Made by a program: the position numbers and the translations under genes. Below are positions 22,232 through 33,148 of a stretch of 64,000 nt of DNA, in pieces (the first letter of the stretch is position 1; the number at the start of each line of letters is the position of its first letter). Origin of the DNA: Petrolisthes cinctipes (Eukaryota > Arthropoda > Malacostraca > Decapoda > Porcellanidae); contig JAWQEG010000082.1 of assembly GCA_033782935.1 (NCBI GenBank), positions 2,729,501 to 2,793,500 on the forward strand. Direction: 5' to 3'. The notes under the pieces were generated by a model, which saw nothing but the letters and a program-made list of their open reading frames with translations, searched no databases and was not told the origin of the DNA.

Positions 22232-22768
22232 CAAGAAGCAACAGCTCGCTGGTTCGCCCGCTGCTTGAGCTGCTCTGCTTTGTGCCTGACTGACGACCAC
22301 AACAACGACGAGGAGTAACAGCTCGCCGGTTTGCCCGCTGCTTGAGCTGCTCTGCTCCTTTTCTTTGTTTTTGTGCAGCACCACAGAACCTTACCAACCA
22401 CAGCACAGCCCTGTGCTTAAGGTTCTGCTCAGTATTAAACTGCAGAGCACCCGCAGCTTAACAATACACATTACACACACAACACCTACACTGTGCTCAA
22501 ACCTTGCCACTAGAGACCTCTACCACCTAATTGGGCAATCGAACCCCGACCGTGGGCCCTTTTAGGGGCCGAGTGAAGGGGGCCTACTTAGAGCAGGTGA
22601 GGACCAGGGGTGGTACAGCAGGCACTAGGGATCTGCTAGGAATAGGGATAGGTCCCCCCACTTGTTAAGTGGTTGTGTCTTTCCCCAGGGTCACACTCTA
22701 CGACCTCCGTTGGTGGGGGGAGGTGACACACTTAGGTAGCGGAGCACAATCACATACAATACAATACA
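22232..22768 (+). other. Unique leader upstream of LINE copy A
   Basis: Holds a 79-bp-period duplication (22238-22281 and 22317-22359; CAACAGCTCGCTGG / TAACAGCTCGCCGG) and GC-rich sequence. Not homologous to the leader of copy B; the shared LINE begins at CTAACAAGAT (22769). Confidence 0.5.
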
Positions 22769-24337
22769 CAACTAACAAGATACCTCCTACAGTACGACTC
22801 AAGCATAAACAACGCCCAGTAGAAGCAAGAAAAGTTGTAGAACTGGCATATGGAATATTTAATGTCCCTTTCACTAGAATCTTTACCACAAACGATGGAT
22901 ATAAGGTTATATGTCGCAATGAGAATGATGCCGACAAAATTCTGGGTAAGGAGGCAAAAGCTGAACTAGAGAAACTAGGACTACAAATTACTATACCACC
23001 TGAAACAAAAGCCAGAAGATCTATTGTTCTGAGACAACTGGATCAAATAATCGGATCAAACACTCCATAAGACATAAAATCCGAAATTGAAAAGGAAAAC
23101 GAATGGATTAAGATTGAAGAAGTTATCAAAATGAAAAACTTTCCTCATATCCTGAAAATAAGGTTAGAAGAGACATCAATGGAGGAAAAGGCTCAACGTC
23201 AAGGTATCCTGGCTTACAACATGGCAATTTCTCCAAGCCAAATGGAACAAGAAACATATGTGCATATAAAGACCTGCTTTAACTGCTACCAAATGGAAGA
23301 TCATTTAACCAAGGAATGCCCCTACACCGACCTCAAGATCTGTTCTGAATGCAGCGAAGCAGGACATACATACAGGGAATGTAAGAACACAGAAAAAACA
23401 TCCAGAAATCAGTCAGATCACAGAACACTGGCCATGTCATGTCCCATAAGGAAGAAAATTATCAGTGAAAAAATCAATGAAAATAAGAACAATATAATAA
23501 ATAAAGAACAGAATACTTATGCTGCAATTGCCAGGACAGCAGTTGCTGAGGTAAAACAAACAGAAACACCGACACATCTTAACCTCAGTGAATACAAGCA
23601 CACGAAGATTCTTATAAGTATTATGCATGCACATGTTATGAACTTGTGCAACCCAGGCTCATACCAAGTAGAACTTAATAAAATGCTAGAAAAGAACGAG
23701 CTACCAACAATGTGGTTCCCTGAAAACCCAGATTCAGGTAGGCTACTGGGAGCAACGTACCAGCTCCAAGAAAATAACACATATGACGTAAACATCACTG
23801 AAGAAACTACAAATATTGAACACACAACAGTAACACAGAAGACACCAAGACAATCAAACAGAGACCCAAGACTTGAAAGCCGGAAAAATCAACAAGAAAC
23901 AGGAACCATCCCCAAATCAAAAGCAAGAAGTCAAAGCAAGAACAAGACACACAAATGAACAAACAATGGAACAGTTTCACATACCCAACGGAGCAGAATA
24001 CCCAGATAATGCATCAGAAATAGGGCTAAAAATCCACCTAACAGGAAAACACATTGTGCCGACAATGGACCCACACATTGATTATGTACTAGACCAATTA
24101 CTCCAAAGTAACTACAAATGGACATACACAGACACCAAGCACGAGGAAGACCTGATCAAACACCTGCTGTTTCAAAAAAAGATAAACATAACCAAACACG
24201 ACTTCAAGAGAGTAGATGAAGGATCCTTCAGAAAAATCAGAAATGGACTGAATGCCAGATCACCAGTACAAGAATACAGAAAATCAAAGAAACGTGAATA
24301 TCCCAAGAACAATAAGAATCCTTCAACACAACGTTAG
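22769..24337 (+). pseudogene. LINE-5 copy A, ORF1 (Gag-like) with CCHC knuckles
   Basis: Homologous to 37613-39196 (about 97% by eye). The initiator is lost: copy B has ATGCCTCC, copy A ATACCTCC. The N-terminal part is an RNA-recognition-like alpha/beta segment (VVELAYGIFNVPFTRIF, VICRNENDADKIL). A nonsense TAA (23068-23070) interrupts it. The next frame (23131-23958) holds CFNCYQMEDHLTKEC (non-canonical spacing) and a canonical CSECSEAGHTYREC knuckle. A frameshift near 23880-23950 leads to the C-terminal segment (MEQFHIPNGAEYP to NPSTQR, stop 24337). The role would be RNA binding in a LINE particle. Confidence 0.75.
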
Positions 24338-24399
24338 GAACTGAAACACACACAGATATGAATTTTACAATATCTACAAAACAGAAGATCCAGACATAA

Positions 24400-24769
24400 T
24401 TTTATTAAATGAACATGGGGTAAAGAATAACGACAGAATAATTTTATTTAACTACAATGTATGTACATCAGTCAAACAAACTAAATGAAAACAATGATGG
24501 AGTAGCAATTGCTGTGAGAAAAAACATAAAATACAAAATAATTGATGACTTTACAGATGAGTTTTTGGCCATAGAGATCAACACCACAATAGGAGAAATA
24601 ATAATAGCAACAGCATATATACCACCAAGAAGACCTTACCTACCAGCTGAAGACTTTTTAAGATTAATAAATTCAAATTAACCTACATACATAATAGGAG
24701 ATTTTAATGACAGACATAGAATATTAGGACACAATAATAATAACACTGTGGGCAACGTACTATATACTC
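24400..24769 (+). pseudogene. LINE-5 copy A, ORF2 endonuclease, 5' part
   Basis: Segments NEHGVKNNDRII, DGVAIAVRKNIKY, IATAYIPPRRPYL and, after an in-frame TAA, YIIGDFNDRH give the LINE endonuclease order (GDFND catalytic block). The TAA (24679-24681) is also present in copy B at 39531-39533. The coding sequence is interrupted at 24773 by an LTR insertion and resumes at 27099. Confidence 0.75.
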
Positions 24770-24773
24770 TAAT
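24770..24773 (+). repeat. Target-site duplication TAAT, left copy
   Basis: TAAT at 24770-24773 is repeated at 27095-27098. Copy B has a single TAAT at the same place (CTC-TAAT-AAATTC), so the empty site is known. Confidence 0.85.
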
Positions 24774-27094
24774 TGTTATGTATCCCAGTATTTGCAGTTA
24801 CTTTGTACAAAAGTGTAGCCTAATATTTCCCACGATACTCGTGTGTTTGTTCGTGTGTGCGTTTCCCAGACTTTGTGTAGCCTCGAGGAAAATTCGCCAC
24901 GAGCCTTCCACCCCCCTTCCCTCTCCTATATCCTACCCCAACCCAGGGGGTGGGTAACCCAGTGTATATAATTGTGGAGGAGCGTCCTTTTCAGTAGACA
25001 TTAGTTGGAATCTGAAAGGAGACACATGTGATAAACTGAGAGACAAGGAAGCCGGTTCTGGTTTGCTATATATATATATATATATATATTGTACCGGGGA
25101 AGGTGTATGGGAAGGTTCTTACTGAGAGACTGATTGATGTAACAGGGAATAAAGTTAGTGAGGAGCAGGGAGGGTTCAGAAAGGGTAGAGGATGTGTGGA
25201 CCAGATATTTGCATTAAAATCAATAGTGGAGAAATATATTGGGAAGGGTAGGAAGTTGTATGCTGCCTTCATGGACTTGGAGAAGGCATACGATAGGGTT
25301 GATAGGAAAGCTATGTCAGAGGTGTTAAGAATTTATGGTGTTGGGGGGTCTTTGCTGAAGGGTATTGAGGCCTTCTATGCAGGTGCAAAAGCATGTGTAC
25401 GGGTAGAGGGTGATCTAAGTGAGAGTTTTAATATTGGTGTAGGGCTGAGACAGGGATGTGTTATGTCACCGTGGTTGTTCAATATATATATGGATGGTTG
25501 TATGAGAGAGATGAAAGCCAAAGTGAATGGTCTGGGGGTGAAGCTGAGGCTGAGTGAAGCAAATTGGTCCTTGGCAGCAAGTTTATTTGCGGATGACACT
25601 GTGTTGATGGCTGAGAGTGAAAGGGAGTTACAGAGAGTGGTGGACGAATTTCAGTCTGTGTGTAAACGAAGGAAACTGAAGGTGAATGCTGGTAAAAGTA
25701 AAGTGATGGTATTTGAGAGAGCAGAAACTGAAGTGATTGACTTTGCTACACCTTACAGAGTGGGAGTACCAACTGGGACGAAGTGTGAGATAACTCTGAG
25801 GGGTGAGAGGATGGAGGAAGTGAAGGAGTTTAAGTACCTGGGTACAGTTATGTGTAAGCATGGGAGTATGGAAGGAGAAATTAGGGAGAGAGCAATGTGG
25901 GGTAGACAGGTCATAGGATCACTGGGGAGGATTATGAAGGGTAGAAGTGTGAGTATGGAAGTGAAAATGGGACTACGAAACAGTATAATCCTGCCAACAC
26001 TGACATATGCGTCGGAGACATGGACATGGAGTAGGGCGCATCAGTCTAGAATAGGTGCTGTGGAAATGAGTTACTTGAGAGGAGCATGTGGACTTACTAG
26101 ATGGGATGGAGAAAGTAATGAGAGTGTATATGAGAGGTGTGGTATGAGTGAGAAGGCAATTGGTATTGAATGTGGAGTGGTCGAGAGAGTGAAGCGTGAT
26201 ACACTGAGATGGTTTGGACATGTAGAGAGAATGCAAGGTGAGGAGTTTGTAAAGAAGGTGTATGGAAGTGAAGTTGTGGGACCTGGTGTGAGAGGCAGAC
26301 CTCCGGTTAGATGGCAGAACAGAGTGGAAGCGTATGTAAAGGAGAGAAACATGAGGGGCAGAGTAGGGCTTGAACAAGTAAGGAGGGAGTGTTGGAACAG
26401 GGAGAACTGGAGGCACTTCTGCCGTGGCCACCCCCTTGGGGGGAGTTCCCGGAGGGAACGAGGCGTCAGAGCTATAGATAGATAGATAGATATATATATA
26501 TATTATTCTTCCCATACATTCACACTTTCATTATTTTGTTCTATATTCATTCAAGCATAATAGTGTATTGTGTTGCTTATTATTATTGCCGTATGTATTA
26601 AATGTGTGTGGTTGACTCATTGGGCTAGTGACGGTGTCGTTTGTTTCCTAGTTACGTCCCTCGAGTGTTGATTATATTTATTAATTCTTGTGATAAAGAG
26701 TGAGCTTCATGTGTAATATTGATCTTGTCGTAGTTAAAGTAATTGTTCATTGTCTTAACGTATTAAAGTAAGTCATCGTAGAGTAATAATAACTTGTGAT
26801 AATCATTTATTCATTTATTCATTATTGTATGTCGGGTATTCTATCGTATATTGTTGTATACTAATTTCTTGTCACGTAGTTGATTAATTTTCATTAAATA
26901 TTTTATTGTTAAGTTTTAAACCAGTGTGTTTAACTTTCCCATTTACATAGAACCCTGGATATGTTCGGTTGTTAGAAGGTATTATTGATTTTCCGTAAGC
27001 AGGGTTAATCAAAAGGGACTCCGTTTCCCTGTTGTAGTCTGTTGGAGTAACAGAAGATTATCCTGGTGTGTGGCCCTCTAGCTCATCCGTAACA
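24774..27094 (+). mobile_element. Solo LTR (about 0.92 kb without its nested insertion)
   Basis: Begins TGTTATGTATCC and ends CATCCGTAACA, giving TG...CA ends with a TGTTA/TAACA inverted repeat and a 4-bp TAAT duplication, as for LTR retrotransposons. A TATA-like GTGTATATAATTG (24963-24975) lies in the first third. There is no gag or pol, so this is the product of LTR-LTR recombination or a non-coding LTR. It is split by an RT fragment (25090-26490) inserted in its (TA)n. The LTR half at 26503-27094 has no ORF and runs up to GGCCCTCTAGCTC. Superfamily unknown. Confidence 0.8.
25090..26490 (+). pseudogene. Non-LTR reverse transcriptase fragment, copy 1 (LINE-6), nested in the LTR
   Basis: The open frame 25103-26485 (460 codons) begins mid-RT at VPGKVYGKVLTERL. 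It continues EEQGGFRKGRGC, motif A AAFMDLEKAYDRVD, GLRQGCVMSPWLF, motif C LFADDTVLM (FADD codons 25586-25597), then the thumb and C-terminal domain (SETWTWSRAHQ, RWFGHVERM, RGRPPVRW) ending NWRHFCRGHPLGG. The 3' tail is (GATA)n running into (TA)n. The RT body is uninterrupted but lacks the N-terminal RT fingers and endonuclease, so it is 5' truncated. Copy 2 at 49700-51090 starts at exactly the same base. RTE- or R2-like clades are possible; not decided. Confidence 0.85.
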
Positions 27095-27098
27095 TAAT

Positions 27099-27712
27099 AA
27101 ATTCAGGCAAAATTCTACATCTTGGACCAAATTTTAAAACATTTTTAGGACAAAAATGCATGTCTACTCCAGACAGAGTTTTTTGTAACAGTTTTGCTTC
27201 ATTAAACTATCACCTAAAACAAGGGCCACTTACCCCCAGTGACCATATACCAGTAATAATGACTTTATCTACCAGTCCTATACAAATTCCCATTAATAAA
27301 AGATTTCACATGAACAAAGCAAACTGGGACAGCTTTAAAAATGATGTGGAAAAATTAAATGTACCCAATTTAAATAATAAGGACATAGAAGAAATTGATA
27401 ATGCCGTAGAATACTTCCATAAGGTTTTAACAACGGCAATGGAAAATAATATCCCCAAAACAAACTTTAAAACATTGCCCCACTTAACAATAACAAATCA
27501 CACCAGATTAATACAAACAGAGTTTAGCCAATTATATCGATATATGGAAAGATTTGGACCTAATAGATATACAATACAAAGAATAAAGCAACTACAACGA
27601 CATATATATATATATTGATTTTCAGTTAAGAAAAAACGAACAGTGGAATGTTACAATTAACCATATAAATGAAACTACAGACTCCAAAACATTCTGGAAC
27701 AGAATAAATTTA
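27099..27712 (+). pseudogene. LINE-5 copy A, endonuclease 3' part and linker, truncated
   Basis: Resumes with NSGKILHLGPNF, CMSTPDRVFCN and PSDHIPVIM (the catalytic DH of the endonuclease), then the linker to ETTDSKTFWNRIN. It stops matching copy B at 27712, inside the codons for RINLL, and joins directly to a Gypsy gag fragment. The RT domain of copy A is therefore missing. Confidence 0.8.
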
Positions 27713-27719
27713 CCGACAG

Positions 27720-28611
27720 TATCAACGCATGGTTCTCTCATGTGGACGCATTGTGGCCCAAGGACTACAGTGATGAAAAAATATATAGATCGCCCTTCCT
27801 ACAGACGCTGTGTGTCTCCTTCAGGCCCTACACACCACTCCAACCAATGGCACCTCATACGAGACAGAAAAGGCGTCGCTCCTGCAGGCGCTGGGTAGAC
27901 CAAAGCAGTCGTACCTGAGTGAATTGGATAACCTACAAGCTCGGGGGAGACGCCCTTCCCTGCTCCTCTCACACATCCGGTCACTCACCACAGCAGCAGG
28001 TACTCCTTTTCCGGACGAGTTACTTCGGCACCGTGTCCTCCAGCTCATGCCACCACAACTGCGCCTGCACTTGGCAAACATATCTGCTACTGCTACTCTA
28101 CAAGAATTCATCACAAATGCTGACATACTACACGACGCCTATATGTTGACGATCTCTACAGCTACTACATCCACCATTCATCCTCCACTTCATCACCTAC
28201 CACACCTCAGTGATCCAAACGTGAGTACAGTGATTAACGAGTGTACAAATATACCATCATCAGACAGTATAATGAGTGCAAATAGTGTTAATTTGGACAC
28301 AGTGAATACAGTGAAACAAGGCGACTGAGCCAACTGTGAACTCATATCGACCCTACCACAAGCGTTAGATTCAGTGTTAAGGAGGTTAGAAAATATGGAA
28401 CGCCGCTTCTCAGCACACAGTGATTTCAGTGCCCCATCCAATGTGCAAATATTCAGTGCCCCACCTAGTGTACAGAATTTTAGTCCCCCATCCAAAGTGC
28501 ATAATTTCAATACCAACTACAAACAACAGTGGTTCAGTGGCCCTCAAGTGTGTTATTATCATCGTAGGTTCGGCGATAAAGTGTACTCAACCATGTGCTT
28601 TCTCGGGAAAT
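27720..28611 (+). pseudogene. Gypsy-1 gag remnant
   Basis: Capsid-like segment (LGRPKQSYLSELDNLQ, RHRVLQLMPPQLRLHLANI, LQEFITNADILHDAY), an in-frame TGA at 28326-28328, a repetitive Ser/Pro linker with SAPSNVQ / SAPPSVQ / SPPSKV repeats (28430-28500), and a CHCC zinc motif with C-YY-H-RRFG...C but no final Cys. Capsid role: particle assembly. Confidence 0.75.
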
Positions 28612-28744
28612 AGGTGGAGCGGGGGTCAGTAAGAACCCCGCAGTGTCCTTCCTACATCCTATGTAACAACATCTCTCTCCTCCCTCCACCTTCACCACAC
28701 CAGGGCGTAGATATCTCCTGTGGGTTCAGGACAGGCTATCAGGC

Positions 28745-29325
28745 ATGCGTTTCCTCATTGACACAGGCGCAGCCCTCAGCTTCGTACCTACCCAGGGGGG
28801 GCATGCCTGCACGGGCCACCCATCATACGATCTGGTGACAGCTAACGGGACACCCATCGCCACATATAGGATTCAATCACGCCACCTGGCTCTGGCGCCC
28901 AACCACACCTTTCAGTGGAATTTTCTGGTGGCTGACGTAGGGCAACCCATCCTGGGGGTGGACTTCCTGAGCTCCCATGACCTACTGGTGGATACCAAAC
29001 GCTGCCGACTCCAGCATCAGCCCACCAAGGCATACTTGCCAGCAGCGCCATGTCTGGCAGAGTTCCCATTCATCTCTCACCTTCGACAGGAGTCAGAGTT
29101 CGACACCATACTACGTGAATTCCCACTACTATTCTCCACGGACCCCCAGCCAGGAAAGATAACCACAACATTGAACACGTCATCGTCACTACAAGGCCGC
29201 CGTGTTTTGCAAGGCCACGTCGTCTTCCGCCAGAACGCCTGCAAGCGGCACAACAAGAATTCCACCTGATTCTCGATGAGGGGGCGGCATGCCCTTCATC
29301 AAGCTGCTGGGCCTTCCCACTACAC
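28745..29325 (+). pseudogene. Gypsy-1 protease remnant
   Basis: Aspartic protease with LIDTGAALSFVP (catalytic DTG), TANGTPIATY and GVDFLSSHDLLVD (C-terminal hydrophobic-Gly block). The frame shifts after [12 protein letters not shown], near 29200, before the RT. Confidence 0.8.
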
Positions 29326-30752
29326 ATGGTCCCGAAAACACAGCCTGGTGAATGGAGGGCGTGTGGGGATTATCGTTCCCTCAACACAATGACACAACCG
29401 GACCGTTACCCTATACCCCACATCATGGACTTCCATGGCCAGCTCTTCGGGACCTTGATATTCTCAAAGGTGGACCTCGTCAGGGCGTTCCACCAGATTC
29501 CCGTGGCAGCAAGCGACGTCCCGAAGACTGCTATTACGACGCCGTTTGGGCTTTTCGAGTTCCTCAGAATGAACTTCGGCCTCAGGAACGCTGCCCAAAC
29601 GTTCAAACGGTTTATGGACCAAGTGACAAAAGGCCTGGATTTCGTTAAGGTCTACATAGACGATATACTCATAGCATCCCTCTCACCTGAGAAGCATGCA
29701 ATGCACCTACGGCAGCTGTTCAACCACCTGCAGGAGTTTGGGCTCCGAGTACATCCAGGCAAATGCACCCTGGGGGCTCCTGAATTGGATTTTCTGGGCC
29801 ACAGGGTATTGCCAGAGGCATCTTACCACTACCGCAGAAGGTGGCGGCCATCCGGGATTTCCCCCAACCTAACACAGTACGCAAACTGAGGGAATTGCTG
29901 GGACTCATCAACTATTATCACCGTTTCCTCCACCATGCAGCTACCACCCTGGCGCCTCTCAACGAACTACTCAAAGACACCAAGAAATCATTCAACAAGC
30001 CCCTACAGTGGACCGACAGTACGGAACAAGCCTTCATCAGCATCAAAGAACAAATGGCCACAATGACCCTCCTCACCCACCCAGCCCTGCATGCGCCAAC
30101 AGTTCTCACAACAGAGGCATCGACAGAGGCTGTGGGGGCAGTCCATCAGCAGGAGGTTGACGGCGCTCTGACACCTGTCGCCTACTTCAGCAAGAGCCTT
30201 AACCCCTGCCAACGCAAGTACAGCGCATTTGATAGAAAACTGCTGGCCATATACGAAGCTGTGAGGCACTTCCGCCACTTCCTGGAGGGCACACAGTTCC
30301 ATATACTGACAGACCACAAGCCTCTCACATACGCCATGGCACAGAAGGGGGACAACTTCACCCTGCGAGTATCACGACAGCTAGCATACATATCTGAGTT
30401 CACAACAGACATTCGCCATATAAGGGGACAAGACATCGTGGTGGTAGACGCCCTGTCACGGGGGGTGTCAAATATCGTGGCGGCTGAAGGACCAGTGTAT
30501 TATGCTGCTATTGCGGATGTGCAACAGGGAGATGAACAGCTAAAGAAACTCCTTGAAGGCCCTATGGCTCTCCAGCTACAGCAGCAGCAAATACCTGGCT
30601 CATCACATACGCTGTGGTGTGATATGTCATGCGGCATCCCACGCCCCATCATTCCCCAGCAATTCCGTCATCAATTATTCCACCACTTTCATGGTCAGGC
30701 TCACCCAGGGATCAAAGGCTCGCAACAGCTTATCGGGAAATGTGTCGTGTGA
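29326..30752 (+). pseudogene. Gypsy-1 reverse transcriptase and RNase H
   Basis: RT in 29326-29889: [52 protein letters not shown] (catalytic YIDD). A frameshift near 29850 passes into 29841-30752: tether LLGLINYYHRFL, then RNase H with EASTEAVGAV where a DAS is normal (GAG at 30114-30116, first catalytic Asp changed to Glu), FDRKLLAIYEAVRHF and LTDHKPLTYA. The integrase zinc region begins HHFHGQAHPGIKG. Inactive because of frameshifts. Confidence 0.85.
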
Positions 30753-31460
30753 CCAGGAATGAGACAAGATATACGCTGGTGGGTGTCTACTTGCCTCACG
30801 TGCCAATCCTCAAAGGTACATCACCACACGAGAACCCCACTGCAAGCTATACCTACACCCACCCAACGGTTCCATACAGTCCACATTGACATAGTGGGGC
30901 CCCTTCCCAACTCCCATGGCAACAGATACATCCTTACATGTATTGATAGGGCCACCAGGTGGGTAGAAGCTACACCAATGAGAGACTGCACCACAGAATG
31001 CACAGCTTACCACTTCCTTAACAGCTGGGTATCGAGGTTTGGTCCCCCAGTCACAGTCATAACAGACCAAGGACCACAGTTCAAGTCACATGTCTGGCAG
31101 GACCTCCTTCACTTTCTGGGCACCACTAGACATCGGACTACAGCCTACCACCCTCAGTCGAATGGTCTAGTCAAACGCTTCCACAGATGCCTAAAGGAGG
31201 CGTTATGAGCTCAGGATCAACCCTTCGACTGGGTGGCCACCCTATCGATTGTGCTTCTCAATCTCAGTGCCACAGTCAAGGAGGACCTCCAGCACTCTCC
31301 GGCCGAACTGGTATACGGCAAGGATGTATGTACGTCTCCCCGGTCAATTCACCCCCACACCCACTAGCCAACAAGCACTCATTCTTGCCAGCACTACAAC
31401 GAGCCATGCAGTCGGAACAACCCACCCCACCACGTACAGTAGCCCAACTAAGTTCGCCGA
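30753..31460 (+). pseudogene. Gypsy-1 integrase remnant
   Basis: Zinc-binding CLTC, then the catalytic core with [10 protein letters not shown] (D), ITDQGPQF (D) and PQSNGLVKRFH, where the usual catalytic Glu position reads K (VER to VKR). Stop at 31206-31208; the C-terminal part continues in another frame (LNLSATVKEDL, SPAELVYGKD) to about 31320, then decays. 31461-31610 is unassigned 3' sequence. Confidence 0.75.
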
Positions 31461-31610
31461 CAAAATATTAACTTACTGGCAACATCGACTGCTGTCACTC
31501 TCGTCCCAAGCCTTTATCATCTCTCCATATGTATCCACAGTCAGTGTTGCCAATGTTTGTTTCCTCACAGGTGTGAACCCTGAGAGTTTAGACTCGTGAG
31601 CGTAGACGAA

Positions 31611-31655
<45 letters not shown>

Positions 31656-32095
31656 AATAAGTCATATGGAAATTTTAGATAAACGAAAGAAGACATTGTA
31701 TTATATTTTAATAATTTATTTACTTAGAAAGACAGGAAACTCCTGATTGAACACACACACACACACATATTTACTCACTCATAATGAAAATACACCATAC
31801 TGGACAACAGTCAGTGTTTGCTCCAACATCCATTGCTGTGTCAGGTCAACCAGGTCTCTCTCTCTCTCTCTCTCTTAGTTATCATTTTGCCTTATTCATT
31901 TATTCCTCTCATCTTTATTTATTGAATTATATCTGTTGTGTCCATTTCGCATTCCATTATGTTTATTGCAAGATCGAATATTGTGTTATATAGCAAAGTC
32001 CATGACACACACACACACACCTGCCTTATCCCTAGTTCCCTCTCTACCTGGCTGTAGACCTGTCCATGTGACCTCTCCCCCACACCTTGCTAATC

Positions 32096-32138
<43 letters not shown>

Positions 32139-32173
32139 CGGTAGTAAACTATAGTTTAGGTAGTAAACTATGA

Positions 32174-32261
<88 letters not shown>
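31611..32261 (+). other. Spacer with (AT)n, (AC)n, (TC)n
   Basis: (AT)n 31616-31652, (AC)n 31751-31768, (TC)n 31856-31876 and 32096-32135, (AT)n 32177-32261. No gene seen. Confidence 0.6.
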
Positions 32262-32264
<3 letters not shown>

Positions 32265-32782
32265 TAAATCCACAAGGAAGGACAAATAATCACGGAGTCC
32301 CAAGCTCTTTCGTGTATTCACATCTTCAGGGGAAATACAGAATGTAGAAGAATGGTTGCCGAGAGACATCTTATATACCGATACACCTAATAACTAACTG
32401 GCAACCTGAAGCAAACCTGCTCCTAATCCTCTTCCCTACCAACACAAACCCTTCACGCAACCACTATCCACCCCTAACCTCCCTACACTCCCACAGCAAG
32501 TACTCACCAACCCTCCTCAACCTCCACATACCACAATCCATCCCCCCACTCAAGCAAATCATACCCTCAGTGATTTCAACCCTGAGGGAACCATCTTGCA
32601 CACAGGGAGACGAGTCAGACGCACTCAATTCTTTCAGTCACCAACATAACCACATCATTATGATTTCAACAAGGCAGATATCTTCACCGTATTCTTAAAT
32701 GTTTTGCAATACATTGTATCATGCCTATTGTATATAAAAATGCCTTCATCAATGTATTCAAGTATAGCCCATGAGGCTTAAG

Positions 32783-32788
<6 letters not shown>
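32262..32788 (-). mobile_element. Possible Penelope-like element end fragment with hammerhead-like motif
   Basis: On the minus strand CTGAAGA-T-GTG-aata-CAC-GAAA (32329 to 32308) fits the hammerhead core CUGANGA, a short stem II, and GAAA. The remaining helix is weak. Such motifs beside a TTGGGACTCC segment mark Penelope-like pseudo-LTRs in many invertebrates. The rest (32400-32788) is Pro-rich, ORF-free sequence. Flanked on both sides by (AT)n. Confidence 0.4.

Positions 32789-32829
<41 letters not shown>
32789..32829 (+). repeat. (AT)n target of Gypsy-2, left flank
   Basis: The (AT)n continues after the element at 37228-37274, so the insertion was into a TA microsatellite; a 4-bp duplication cannot be told from the repeat. 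Confidence 0.85.
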
Positions 32830-32835
<6 letters not shown>

Positions 32836-33117
32836 GCCACGAACATCGAACCGTAGTGAGTAACTACCAAAGCTGCTCCGCACGCTTAATCACTTTCGAC
32901 TCCTGTTAACATCAACCAATCAGAGACCGGAGAGAATGGTTGAGCCTGCCAATCAGGAGCAGAGGGAAGTGAGGAGTGGAGGAACGGCAGCAAGGAAGTC
33001 AGTCAACATCTCACCACCGACCTGTACACTTCACCATTATATCTCTTGTACAGAGTTCGATATTGTAACTAAATAAAATACAACATCTGCCTGAGCGTGT
33101 TCATTATAACCGCCACA
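32830..33117 (+). promoter_or_regulatory. Gypsy-2 5' LTR (288 bp)
   Basis: Matches the 3' LTR (36940-37227) along its length; by eye only the second base differs (TATGGCG versus TGTGGCG). Ends TGTGGCG...CGCCACA form a 7-bp inverted repeat. It holds two CCAATCAG boxes (near 32907 and 32950), ACCATTATATCTC as a possible TATA region and an AATAAAATA signal (33072-33080). It drives transcription and provides polyadenylation. The near identity means the insertion is recent. Confidence 0.93.
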
Positions 33118-33118
33118 G

Positions 33119-33135
33119 TGGTGACCCCGGAATCC
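33119..33135 (+). other. Gypsy-2 primer-binding site, tRNA-Trp type
   Basis: TGGTGACCCCGGAATCC starts 1 base after the LTR. The first 11 bases match the well-known tRNA-Trp primer site. CsRn1-clade elements are reported to use tRNA-Trp, which agrees with the Gag motif. Confidence 0.75.
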
Positions 33136-33148
33136 AGAACGGCATTTT

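Larger units (their letters stand above)
27713..31610 (+). mobile_element. Gypsy-1, CsRn1-like, truncated and frameshifted
   Basis: The order gag-PR-RT-RNase H-integrase is recognisable, without LTRs. Gag starts mid-domain (DSINAWFSHVDALWP), continues to 28328 and carries a broken CHCC motif (VCYYHRRFG...C, then stop near 28611). Protein-level similarity to the intact element at 32.8-37.2 kb is clear throughout. The left end is fused to LINE-5 copy A at 27712; the right end is lost in (AT)n at 31616. No primer-binding site or polypurine tract is visible. Confidence 0.85.
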
